Source: Morinoia aosen (lineage: Eukaryota > Arthropoda > Malacostraca > Amphipoda > Talitridae). From it: a stretch of DNA of 64,000 nucleotides. Position 1 is the stretch's first letter; each line of letters begins with the position of its first letter. Positions 1 through 10,094 of the stretch are shown here, piece after piece. The stretch covers positions 61,750,201 through 61,814,200 of the forward strand of contig CM059562.1 of NCBI GenBank assembly GCA_030386875.1, in the 5' to 3' direction. A program made the translations under genes and the position numbers. The notes under the pieces were generated by a model. It did no database searches, was not told where the DNA came from, and saw only the letters and a program-made list of their open reading frames with translations.

Positions 1-2052
1 CCCATATCCAGACTCGTATAAAATTTCTATACACCACACTAACTGCACGATTCCATTCTGTAAGATGTATCATTATCACGATTCAAATTACCACCAAATC
101 ATGTTAAGTGCAATGTTTCACATATATTTTATGAGGTTTATTCAACTCAGTTTTTTAATCGCCAGATTACTCATGAACGTCGATTCGTTGATCAGACAAA
201 TCGATACGTCAGTAAGTTATATTGATCTGGCGGAAAATACGAGTCGAATCGTCGATAGTTTCCTTCACTGCAGTTTCCCTTCGCGATAGGGTTCTGCATC
301 CTACGAAGTAATCCTGAAGAGTCCGAGGTATATCCGGCGGTGGTATCCTGTATGCGCGGTGGAATCCAGTGGAACTCCTCTCAGTATTCCTCGATTTCGA
401 CGTAGAATCTCACTATTCCTTGACATCGACGTAGAAACTCTGGCAGACACCAGCTCATATTTTATTTTCTCCTAGTAACCACTCTTATTAGTGCGAGAAT
501 TTCATGGGTTAATATTCTTTGAAGACCGTACGTATCATTCAAAGGCTATCCGACGTAATCTCTTTTAATTTTTATTTCACGTATAAATAGAGATGCCTAA
601 AATGCGGCTTCAATATTCCAATGTGATAATTTGCCTAGTCAAAATTCACAGGAACTTGCATTCGAATTTCAGGAATGCCTTACCAGGCATAAATGTTGCG
701 ACGCAAACTCCACATTATTCAAGTCAGTTACAATACTCAACAATGCAAAGTACTGTCACTGTTTCATAAGAGTGCCCATTTTATAAAAGCATTTTTGAAC
801 GCTATTACAGTTTGGCACCCTAGAATAAATAATCTGCTTTATTTTCACTCCTTCTTCCGTCCTCACGCTGTTGCTGCGTCGTTCTGTGGTGTTTTCCACT
901 TCGAAGCATGAGTGCTAATTAGTCGAGAACTCCTTCCTGCTCTAGCTTGTTAGTGGCCAGTTGGCTCAGCTACAGCTCAACCACAAGCGGCTCCGAGGTA
1001 ATTACTTGTGCGTCCGGCGTCCTTCTTAATCATGATGTGACATTTCCAGCTATACATTCGTCTTTGTCGCCTCTCACTGCAACGCTTGAATTTGGGCAAT
1101 CCTTTTAAACATCTCCAACGCAGGTGCAATGTGTCCCCCATGTCGTGTTGTTGTTCTATCTTCTTCGTTCTTGTAAATAATTACTTATATTCCACGTGAT
1201 CCTTCCTTAATTTGCTGCTCATGCGAGACGTATTCGTGTTATGCAATTGTTCCGGCCTGTTCTGTGCTGAAGTACATACTACGCTAATCTACCAAGAAAT
1301 TAATTCCTTAAGTCTGAAAAGAAATATACTATACTTATACAGAGTAAGAGGAGAATAATTCCTTCCGCAATACCGTGTTTACGATTTTCTTTCAGGGCAA
1401 GAGTAAGACACAGAGTCAGAAATTCAACGCTACAGTTCAAAAGAATACGAAATTTCAATAAGACGCTAAACTTATTTTCCCCGTTGTGAAAATGAACGGT
1501 CTAAAGGTATAGATAAAATCAGCTAGCCTGAGATAGCCTCAGCCTAAGTACTTCTGATGAAACTTAATTCATTCGCTAGAGCTGTTTCGTATGAAGCGAG
1601 CACGCTTCACGAGAAGCTGGCGAGAACATAAGCATCCTACAAAGGAAACAAAGTACTCCTCTTGAGAAACACACGACGTTAACCTAATAAACGCTCAACT
1701 TCCCTTTACTTAGCAAGAGAGAAAATGACAACTAAGCATAGTGTAAGATTAGATCACTCAACAAGATTTTCGTCCAAACGAAATTTCTTGTGAGCAAAGC
1801 AAGTTGGAGTTACATAACCTAGAGCATATTCCTATTGAACAAAGCATCACACTCTAGTGAGTGAGATTAGATTTAATCACAGCTAGAATAACACAATTCT
1901 ACTAAAGAACGCATTTAGATTAAAGCAATGCAACGCTAAAAAAACTTACTCCTACGCAAGAGTTTTCAAAAATTAAACACACAAGAACACATCCCGCAAA
2001 GTCAAGTTGATGTATGATTTCAGTCCTCTGTAGTTCGTTTCTAGTTGGCGGT
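1..2052. other. No gene recognised; flank downstream of the retrotransposon pol
   Basis: This stretch lies immediately downstream (in minus-strand sense) of the gag-pol element. No reading frame on either strand resembles a known protein, and no env-like frame follows pol. A 3' LTR would be expected here, but I found no block that recurs on the other side of the element. A minus-strand AATAAA followed by a GGTGCCA-containing stretch lies near 820-845 and could belong to a 3' LTR, but this is only a guess. The only repeat seen is a 29-bp direct duplication at 382-439. Confidence 0.5.
382..439. repeat. 29-bp direct duplication
   Basis: Two adjacent diverged 29-bp copies start at 382 and 411. 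Both contain a TATTCCT block followed by a TCGACGTAGAA block. It is a minor local duplication with no sign of coding function. Confidence 0.6.
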
Positions 2053-2337
2053 TCACCTACACCGAGAACGTAAGTTATATTTTCGCTGAGTCACCGACGT
2101 AGCCTGTTCATTCGCAGCGTTTTCTGGCATATCTTCGTCCTCGCTGTCGATAGCTTCACATCCGGCATTTGGCGGCGCCGCGGCATTCTGGTTGCAGGGG
2201 TAAGCTTCACCTCTCAAGTGGGCAATTTTCAATCTATCGAGGTGAACTCTTCTCTCGCAGTTACTATAGAGCGCCTTTATTGTGGCATTCGTCTCTGTTT
2301 TTACTGTAATCCGGTAGGGGCCGAGCCAGTCGGTAGG
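2053..2337 (-). pseudogene. Pol C-terminal tail (integrase GPY-type module), cut off by a stop
   Basis: Downstream of the TGA at 2338-2340 the same frame stays open for 94 codons to a TGA at 2053-2055. It begins with a WLGPYRI motif, the GPY/F module found at the C-terminus of many Ty3/gypsy integrases. It continues with VHLDRLK, then an acidic SEDEDMPE stretch, and finishes with a KYNLRSR ending of the kind common at gypsy pol C-termini. I infer that it was part of pol before the nonsense change. The upstream stop separates it from the integrase core, so this copy would make an integrase lacking the module unless the stop is read through. Confidence 0.8.
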
Positions 2338-4038
2338 TCATGCATTTGCAACTTCAGCCTTTCCCGTTGGATTATGCAGCAACACAATATCGCCAACTTG
2401 TACCTGACTGTTCTTCACTCCGCGCTCCTTTAACTGCACCGATTTATCGTGTGAGGCTTTAGATTTTACCTTCACCATGTTGAACGCATTGTGGAGTCGT
2501 AAGCTTACCTCGGCACTGTAATTCTCACCTAGAGAGTAATCCATGCGAGGGGTTTTTAACCAGTCAACAACAGGAATTTCTGCATCCCTACCAAAGAATA
2601 AATAGAATGGAATTTCTTCAATGACGCTCTGATAGCTGGTGTTCAGTGCCAGGCACGTCCAAGGAAGTGCATCAGGCCACGAGGATTGATCATTGGCGGC
2701 AAGGTGTGATAAAACAGTCTTGATATTCTGATTCTGCCGTTCCGTCATTCCGTTTGATTGGGGATGATATGCTGATGTGTTGTAGTATTTCATTTTCAAT
2801 TTTTCACACACATTTCTGAACAAAGCTGACGTGAACTCGGTTCCCCTGTCTGAGATGAGCGTCTTCGCTGGGCCGTACGTAGTAACGAACTTAGTCAACG
2901 CTTTCGTTACTTCCTCAGTGGTCTTGCTTCTGAGCGGAAACGCTGCAACATATCGACTAAAGTGATCGACCACGGTTAGGATGTACTTGTGTCCCTCGTT
3001 CGAGACAGGCATTTCAATTAAATCAACTCCTATTCTATCCAGAGGCTTGTCAATTTCAGGGAATGAACCCATGCTAACACAAATGCGATTGTTGATCTTA
3101 CGTTTTTGACATTGCATGCACGAATCGACGTACTTGTTAACGTCACGCGCCATGTTAATCCAGTACCCGAATTCCATGAGCTTTTTCCACGTTTTAGCAC
3201 GACCTTGGTGTGCACCGATTGTGCTGTCATGCGCTAACGTTATTGCTGCTTCTCTCAGAGCGTCTGGCACAACGATCAAGTGCCTTGTTCTATTAGGCTT
3301 TCGTTGTGTCTTTCTGAAATACAATATGCCTCCGTCGGTGAAGACCTCGGCTTTCAGAGCGAGACTTGGAGCGTCCCCTGATTTGTCACCTTCAAGATAC
3401 CTCAGTACTGGCCCCCAAACGGGATCTTTCAACTGTTCTGCTCTCACATTTTCTTTCTGCAAACTACTTCCCGCCTCTTGTACATTGGGAGTTTCATCTA
3501 ACATCGTCGTGACGAACACTGTTTTAGGGGCTTCGTTGTCTCGATTTTCTTCTTCGTTATCGTTCGCAATATTTCTCGACAACGCGTCGGGCACCACGTT
3601 CTGCGTTCCTGGCCGATAAATCACCTCAAAATCATATTGAGAGAGTGTAAGGGCCCATCTCATAATTCTGTTGTTCATGGTATTTTTACCTTTAAACAAA
3701 TATTTGAGAGCCGTGTGATCAGTAATCACAACAAATTTATTGCCGTACAGGTGAGGTGAAAAGTGATTCACAGCCGCTACTACTGCTAATCCTTCACGTT
3801 CAGTGATTGAATAACGTTTTTCAGCATCATTTAATCTTTTGCTGAAGTATCCAATCGGTTGTTCCTTACCATTACATTTTTGCGCAAGGACCGCGCCAGA
3901 GCCCTCATTTGAGGCATCACAGCTCAAGTAATACGTCTCATTTAGAGAAGGCTTCTTCAGAACTGGAGCTTCTATCATGAGCTGCTTAAGTTTGCAGAAG
4001 GCTTGTTCGTGTTCTTCCTTCCACTGGAACCTTGCCCC
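2338..4038 (-). pseudogene. Pol segment 2: RNase H and integrase
   Basis: RNase H comes first. Counting from the methionine at 3978, it shows SCDAS (about residue 21), TEREGLA (59-65), TDHTAL (86-91) and PDALSR (130-135), matching the acidic residues of the fold. Integrase follows with an HHCC zinc module (two His near AHDS and GAHQG, then CMQC) and a DDE core of GVDLIEMP, SDRGTEF and MTERQN, with 35 residues between the second D and the E. The segment is in the same frame as the upstream protease-RT segment but is separated from it by TAA at 4039-4041. It ends at TGA 2338-2340 inside the integrase C-terminal region. Both stops look like single-base nonsense changes. It would not be translated as part of Gag-Pol in this copy unless the first stop is suppressed. 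Confidence 0.92.
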
Positions 4039-5775
4039 TTATTTAGTCAGCGCATTAAGGGGTGCAGCTGTTGTGGCAAAGTGCGGAATGAAGCGCCGGT
4101 AGAAATTAAGCGCTGCCACGAACGAGCGCACTTTACGTGCGGTAGTCGGCCTAGGGTAACTCTGCATTGCCTCCAAGTTTTTGGGGTCTGGAATAAGTCC
4201 CTCACGACTGATGTAACATCCTAGGTACTTTACTTGTTTTTGTGCAAATTTGCACTTGTCCAAGCCTATTTTTACTCCGGCACATTGAAACTCGTGCAAC
4301 ACTTCCCTTAAATTTTCTAGGTGACTCTCAAAAGTCATAGAGTTAACGCACACGTCGTCCAAGTAAATAGCGGCGAATTTTCCAAGTTGCCTTTTCAGAA
4401 CATGACAAATTACTCTCTGGTACACTGATGTTGAGCACTTAAGTCCCATAGGTAGCCTAGAGAACTCGAAGTTGCCTTGTCGAGTTTGAAACGCCGTGTA
4501 CTGCTTACTTTCTTCATCTAGCTCAATTTGATGGAAGGCTGATTTTGCATCGACAATGGAATAGTATTCTTTGCCAGCCACCTCCTCCAGTGTCCCTACA
4601 ATGTGAGGAATCGGATAATGTTCGTTTATCACCCGCATGTTTACAGCTCGCAAATCAAGACAAACTCTGTGGCCTCCTCCTGGCTTCTTTACGAGTACGA
4701 GCGGGTTTTTCCAAGCACTTGTACTCTCTTGCACAACTCCACTTTCGATCATCTCCGAGACCTTTTTATCAATAATTTCTTGGCTGGAGTACGGAATACG
4801 CCATCCTTTCGTTTGAATTGGCCTGTAATCACTCAGCAAGATTTTGTATTTCACTCTTTTCACATGGCCAATATCCATCTCGTCTGCACTAATCGTCTTG
4901 TGATATTCCTTCAACAGGTTTCTGACTTGTCCTTGTTTTTCAGCATCCAAGTGGCTGAGGTTAAGCTCATCAATTTGCTGAAAGCGCTTATCTCTGCGGC
5001 AATTTTCTGCTTCGCTATTTTCCGCATTGTTTTCTTCTGCAGTTGCATCTTCATTCGAGATTTCGTGGCATGTTGCAATTATTGCTCCTTCAGTCAGAGC
5101 GATTTCTTCGGCAAAAGGGTTAAGTACAGGCATCAAAACATACCCGTTTTGTACCTTTGCAGCGGTGGCTCCGACGTAAGGCGCCCACTTAATTCTAGGC
5201 TCTAAAATTACTTCCTTTCCATCAAACTTGCCATCTGCTCGGCACTTTACCATGGCTTGCGTGCGAGGCTTCACTGTAATGTCTTCAGCCAGAGTTACTG
5301 ATTTTTCTTCCCGCGTTACACACAGAATTTTCGGAGAAGCGTGTCCTAGTGCTGAAAACATGTTCACGTGAGTTCCAAAGAATGATGCCCTACGTCTTCC
5401 GAAGTCTAGCTTTGCGTTGACTTTGTTCATTACTTCCACTCCTATTAGCAGGTCTCCTGGGAATGCATTTTCCCGCACAACAAAACATCTCTGAACAATT
5501 TTCTGACCGTTAACTTTGATTGGCACATTAATCTTTCCCAGCACCGGCACGGGTTCATCTCCAATTGTTTTTAATGCAGTCGATGTTCCTTTCACACTAG
5601 CATTTTTAATCCCCGCAACCACACGCTCTTTTACCAAGCATATATTTGCTCCGGTATCAAGAAGTGCGGTAACAGGTGTACCATTCACTTGGAGTATCAC
5701 GCTGGGATTTATTAGTGAAGCTAACGGTCTCCTATTCCGTTTTTTGGCTGTCCTGCAAACTGTTGCACTCTGCAA
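4039..5775 (-). pseudogene. Pol segment 1: aspartic protease and reverse transcriptase
   Basis: The frame is open from 5775 and has no convincing ATG, as expected if it is entered by -1 frameshifting from gag. A retroviral-type protease active site LLDTGAN lies at about residues 38-44, followed later by DLLIGVEVMN, the second conserved protease block. The reverse transcriptase shows LDLRAVN, SIVDAKSAFHQI, LPMGLKCS and the catalytic YLDDV (residues 471-475, the two Asp codons at 4354-4359), then the thumb and connection region FYRRFIPHFA. The frame ends at a TAA just before the RNase H domain. The expected pol continues in the same frame without any shift, so this is a nonsense mutation and not a natural domain end. 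Confidence 0.93.
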
Positions 5776-6740
5776 TCAGCTCTTAGGTGCCCAAATTTTC
5801 CACAGTTGACGCACGGCGGTGGCACTGCTCTATACTGGGCTAAGTCCACTGCAGGTGCAGGTGGTACTTCCAGATGCGGCTGTGGCTCTCTTGCGTGGTA
5901 TATTTGGTGCTGATGACTCCTAAGTCTGCCTTTTTCGCTCCAGTGGGGTGCTTCATAATTTCCTCTTCGATGATAAGGAGAGTGTCGTATCTGTCTGAAC
6001 CTTTCTCTCCAGGGTGGCACTTCATGGCGGTACCCTCTAGGCCGTTGTGGTGAATGCCGCATCGTATGGCCGACACGTGCAGTCTCATGCTGTGGCCTCC
6101 TCTCGCTTCGCTGCGCTCTCTCTCTCTCCGGTTCCCTCTTCTCTGTCGTTTCCCTTGGTACTGGTACTATCCGTCGATTTTCCACTTCGATTGCCATGTC
6201 CCTCAATTCTTGTACTGTCGTAGGTCTCGCATCACTTCGAAAGGGTCTCGTGATGTTCTCCCTTAATCCGAGCCACATCAAATCTACAAGGATTTGTTCC
6301 GGATGTTCCAGATAATTCTCGTTGTACAGCCTTTCTAGGCGCGTCAGGTACTCTGAAACTCCTTCTCGGCTTGTTTGCTTCTTGGTCACTATTTCAAACA
6401 GCGCTTGAGTCGGATGTTCCACTTGGTCGGCGTATGAGCGTAGCCATCTTTCTGCTTCTCGTAGGTTCGTTAGTGTACCAATTATTCTATTGCATTCCTT
6501 TGCCTCTTGTGGACCCAGGCATAGGAAGAAGGCATTCACCTGCTCGCTGTTATTCAGATTGCCCGTCAAAAACTTCAACCTCGCCATATGTTCCCCTACA
6601 TCGTCGCCCCTCCTAAATTTGGCACCTATGGCTCCCACGCAACTCGTTACCACGGGCATGTTTACTGCTTCCTCTTCGGGTCGTGGTGGCGTTGCTGGCG
6701 CATTTCTGCGGTCGTTGTTCCTTCTCCCGCGCGCAGGCAT
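5721..6740 (-). CDS. gag: Gag (capsid and CCHC nucleocapsid) of the Ty3/gypsy-type element
   Basis: The open frame extends to 6758, but its first codon there is TTG. The first ATG is at 6738-6740 with A at -3, giving a protein of about 339 residues. The N-terminal part is basic and low-complexity. The middle has the Trp/Leu-rich pattern of retrotransposon Gag capsid domains (for example RWLRSYADQVEHPTQALF). An Arg/His/Pro-rich linker follows, and then one zinc knuckle, CVNCGKFGHLRADC (CX2CX4HX4C), about 16 residues before the end. Gag would bind RNA and assemble the particle. It is uninterrupted, unlike pol, and its end overlaps the pol frame at the slippery heptamer. Confidence 0.9.
   Translation of the reverse strand: MPARGRRNNDRRNAPATPPRPEEEAVNMPVVTSCVGAIGAKFRRGDDVGEHMARLKFLTGNLNNSEQVNAFFLCLGPQEAKECNRIIGTLTNLREAERWLRSYADQVEHPTQALFEIVTKKQTSREGVSEYLTRLERLYNENYLEHPEQILVDLMWLGLRENITRPFRSDARPTTVQELRDMAIEVENRRIVPVPRETTEKREPERERAQRSERRPQHETARVGHTMRHSPQRPRGYRHEVPPWRERFRQIRHSPYHRRGNYEAPHWSEKGRLRSHQHQIYHAREPQPHLEVPPAPAVDLAQYRAVPPPCVNCGKFGHLRADCRVQQFAGQPKNGIGDR
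5739..5745 (-). promoter_or_regulatory. -1 ribosomal frameshift site (A AAA AAC) between gag and pol
   Basis: On the minus strand the gag codons read CCA AAA AAC, so the heptamer A AAA AAC sits in the canonical X XXY YYZ phase. Slipping back one base leads directly into the pol frame (K K R N R R P), which is open from here through protease. The gag stop TAG (5721-5723) lies five codons downstream of AAC. This is the classic retroviral slippery type. I did not identify a convincing downstream stem-loop or pseudoknot by eye. Confidence 0.85.
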
Positions 6741-7362
6741 AGTGTTGATCTTCTCCAATACACTTTCTCCAAAAACTCAAAATTTTGCGATCACTCAAAT
6801 GTTTCCACACCTACTCACTGTAAAATTTTTACTGAAACTTTGAAATTAATCGAGTGAACACACCAGAATTTTCTCACTCAAACTTATCACTTTTATAACC
6901 ACTTTCACTTTCTTGATCTATATGGCCGTGTGCTTGCTGGCTTCTCACACCGGAACACAGAAAATCATCACTACGAGACATGTACCTCTACTGAATTTCT
7001 GTACGTTTTGCACATGAAATACTTACGCAAAAAAAAATACAATGCAACTGTCATACTACACTCACAAAATATTACAAAGCGATCGTGTTGATCTCACCAA
7101 ATTCTAATGTCACGAGATATGTTCCCTTCACCTCCTTGTTAACAATTCATTAATAAGAAGATCAGGTGCTCGGAATAGAGGAATGGCACACCTCCAGGCT
7201 ATATACACAACACAAATTAAATAAATAATGATCGGCAATCACCGTACATATACTAAAAAAAGAAAAGGTACTCACCGATTAGTTGATACACGACTTACAT
7301 CCTCGCGATTCTGTGCGCACCTGTATCGATGAGTTGCCTTTGCATTGACGGATATTTATATA
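6741..7362 (-). promoter_or_regulatory. Putative leader and promoter region of the retrotransposon
   Basis: This AT-rich stretch precedes gag in minus-strand sense. A good minus-strand TATA box (TATATAAATA) lies at 7353-7362, about 610 bp upstream of the gag ATG, a reasonable place for an LTR promoter followed by leader. A consensus-like splice donor (GGTGAGTACC) lies downstream of it near 7269-7278. I could not identify a primer-binding site complementary to a tRNA 3' end or an LTR boundary, so the assignment rests on position and the TATA box only. Confidence 0.25.
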
Positions 7363-8162
7363 CGCCATATGAATTCAGCATGAATTTATAATTACGGCAG
7401 AATTGATACAATACGATAACATTGACTCACAATCCATGAACATGTCATTAGAACCCAGTTCAATTTTACAACCTGCCTCAAAGCCTACCCTACTGAATTA
7501 CACACAATTGATATCCCAGTAAATCTGGCCGGCCAGCCCTTCCCTCACTTTCCCACACATGAATATGACAGAATACCCCTCAATTATTGTGGCGTTCAGC
7601 AGTACAGATGTGGTCATAACGTTCGTTCACACGTTCCTTCTCAAAGGCACGAATCCAGTTCAGTCTCCACAAGTGATTCTCAGTTCAAAAAAATTTATGA
7701 CGACCACCTTCCAAATCTCCACTTCTGACTTCTAGCGCGTAACCTCCAATCACGTTAGACATCTGCGACGACCGCCCTGCCTGCAAATAATTTACCAGCT
7801 CGTTACTTCTTTTAATTGCCAAAAAATTGTGCTCAAAAATTATTTTAAATTTTTACGTTAATGTGACATTATTTTTCATGACTTTTATTTCAAAACTTCT
7901 TTTCAAAAGGAACTGTATATCTCATGATCCGAAATACTCCTTACCCGCCCAACTGTCGTTCAAATTATTACTTCATATACTGCACAGTTTGGTTACGATG
8001 TTTTCATTTCTGGAAAATAGACGTGACATTTTTTTAATTTCATTTTAATTTACGGGCTCAAAACAACTTATTCAACTTCCTCTATACGTTCAATATATTC
8101 AATATTTTCACTCATATTTTTCAGAATGCTTTTCCAGTATGTCACTTAGTTACACGTACTTC
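7363..8162. other. No gene recognised
   Basis: AT-rich sequence upstream of the retrotransposon. No frame resembles a protein. A 5' LTR may start within it, but no copy was found at the other end of the element. Confidence 0.5.
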
Positions 8163-8768
8163 TTTCTATGATGATGCACCGCGTTAGACTGCTCGCATCT
8201 AATCAGCTCTGTCCCTCCGTTCAAAAGCTGTACTCCCCCTTTTCTTTTGTGAGACCAATCATGTTCTCACGGGCTTCTTGAGCGTCCTCCTAGACTTCCC
8301 TCTAACGTTCCCATTGGTTTTCCCTGAGGCTGTCCTTTTCTTATTTGCTGTTGAAATGTTTTGCCAAGCGTGCCGTAATCTCCGCCTTCTTCTGAGGTTG
8401 TTTGCTTTTCGATAATATATCGCTCGCTTTCTAACGGACCTCCTAAGCCTACCATGGTGTGTCATAAATCTGTCACCCTCTTCTGTCCAGCGTCCTCAGC
8501 CCCAACGCTTACAAGTGCTTCCAATAAATTTCTCTCCATGTGGTTCAGCCGAACCCTCTCAAGTTTCGCTGGCCTCTTCTCCTCATGTTATTTTAAGATC
8601 GCCCTGTCTACAAACACTTTTGTGGAAAGGTTTCTCTGCCCTGTAAGAGATCTTGTAACCAAGTTCCCTCACACATTCCTTCGTGGTAAAATAAATACAA
8701 AACTGCCCGATGCTCTTCAGATTGGCCTTACCAAAACATTCTTTCAACGAACGTGTGGGCTCGATCAC
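8163..8768 (-). pseudogene. Decayed, unidentified coding-like region
   Basis: Two minus-strand blocks look more protein-like than the surrounding AT-rich DNA. The upstream one (8583-8768) is an open frame of 61 residues rich in K, E and C. The downstream one runs from about 8588 to 8163 in one frame, interrupted only by a TGA near 8461-8465. It is rich in charged and Gly residues, with a stretch ending GTLEGSLGGRSRSP. I do not recognise a family. It could be a decayed ORF of a transposable element next to the gypsy-type copy, or chance, since parts of the same stretch are also open on the plus strand. Confidence 0.25.
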
Positions 8769-9674
8769 TCTCTGTACTGCTGAATGCGCACCCTACAATG
8801 TTTTAACAACACATAAAGCAAAGCCCACTGATGTATTTTTTTCTTTTTAAAGTACAAAATTTGTTACACGTAAATTTGTTACACATGATCAAAAACTCGA
8901 ATTTATCACACCTGGTTAAGATTTTCCCTAAATTCTCATTTCTAATTCGAAAATTGATTATTCTTAACAGATTCTCGACACGAACGACTCTTTTGACACT
9001 CAAAAATAAACGTTTTGCCATGAGGCTTTTCTTTTGGCCGCAAATATTCAGCTATTTTTTGTAACTTAGAGAGGTTTGAAGCCTCTTTAGAAAGAGTGTT
9101 CCGTAAAATTTCTTCCAAATTCAGAGTCTTAGATGTAAGACACTGGGACGGCTACGATAATAGGTTCTGGAGTATACTTGGCAAGCAGTTTTCTCTTTTA
9201 ATTGAGGAATCATTTTTGAAAAGTAGCTTTTTCAGAATGATTTTCAAAAATGGAGCTCTTTCAGAGTTAGTCTTAAAGTACCAGCCTTCCATAGAGTTTT
9301 TAAACTCTTAATAAAAGGGTTAGTTTAGGATATTAACGGGTACGAAAATATATTGATGATTCATACTTCTTGCAGCTTAATGAAAGTGCGACAAAATTTT
9401 TTGCCACACCTATGGACACATGCTTCTTATTTCCAGCTTTTGCTAGCTATGTTTTCATATTTGCTCGTCTTATAAACTAAATATAGTTAGCTTTCTTCCT
9501 TTTCAGTGTGCAATTGTTTGCTCGCCCCTTAAAACATCAGCTCAAAACAATCCCATACTCAATCCCATCACTAGAGCTCAATGCCTTAAAACAAGAATAT
9601 CTCTTAATTATACACCATGTGTGAGAGCATTTAGTTCGCCAAACTGCATTGAATAGCTACATACTTTTCATTTT

Positions 9675-10094
9675 TTAGTCGAATAAGGTGAAGGATAGCG
9701 CTAAGTATGTAGTTATTTCAGACCAGATGAATACAAAATATTTTACTTTAACCTTGTCACGATGTTCGTGAAATTTTCCGTAAATCACTACAACGTGATC
9801 CGAACTATTCCTATCAACTGTAATACCGAACCAGAATAAAATGATCCTGCAAGAGATTTCTACTTCATTCAGGCATGCTAAGTGTGTTTGCGTACATTTA
9901 TTTTCATAAGACCCATCTATGTTTTCAATATTGAGCTTGTCCCACGCAATTGAAACGCTAGTCTTAATGAATGGTTGGTCATGCTGCAAAAATGTAAGAT
10001 CAAATGAAGAGTTACTAAAATTACTTAAAATAATCGTAGATGCATACGAATACGACACATGAACATGATCGGAAAGCGCCCGCCAGTTAAGCAT
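9675..10094 (-). CDS. Unrecognised 139-codon open frame
   Basis: An ATG-initiated frame of 139 codons in AT-rich DNA, longer than most chance frames nearby. It is rich in Ser, His, Ile and Phe and carries two SDH triplets (LSDHVHV near the start and SSDHVVV in the second half). SDH occurs in endonuclease domains of non-LTR retrotransposons, but the surrounding residues do not support that assignment. No signal peptide, membrane segment or repeat stands out. It may be chance or a small piece of a decayed element. Confidence 0.15.
   Translation of the reverse strand: MLNWRALSDHVHVSYSYASTIILSNFSNSSFDLTFLQHDQPFIKTSVSIAWDKLNIENIDGSYENKCTQTHLACLNEVEISCRIILFWFGITVDRNSSDHVVVIYGKFHEHRDKVKVKYFVFIWSEITTYLALSFTLFD

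Larger units (their letters stand above)
2053..6740 (-). mobile_element. Ty3/gypsy-type LTR retrotransposon, internal gag-pol region
   Basis: The domain order is gag, protease, reverse transcriptase, RNase H, integrase, which is the order of Ty3/gypsy (Metaviridae-type) elements; Ty1/copia places integrase before reverse transcriptase. Gag and pol overlap by 55 nt and pol lies in the -1 frame, joined by a slippery heptamer. No env frame follows pol. All motifs of the catalytic domains are present, and only two in-frame stops interrupt pol, so the copy is young but probably not autonomous. The lineage within Ty3/gypsy is not resolved. LTRs were sought between 1-2052 and 6741-8500 but no matching pair was visible by eye, so element ends are unknown. 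Confidence 0.93.

Noticed and set aside
1..2052. env gene downstream of pol
   Set aside because: No open frame of useful length, signal peptide or membrane segment occurs on the minus strand here.
3116..3619. 167-codon plus-strand frame opposite pol
   Set aside because: It lies antisense to the well-supported RNase H/integrase frame and is a shadow of it.
4603..5205. 200-codon plus-strand frame opposite the reverse transcriptase
   Set aside because: Antisense shadow of the protease-RT frame, rich in Phe/Cys/Ser with no domain.
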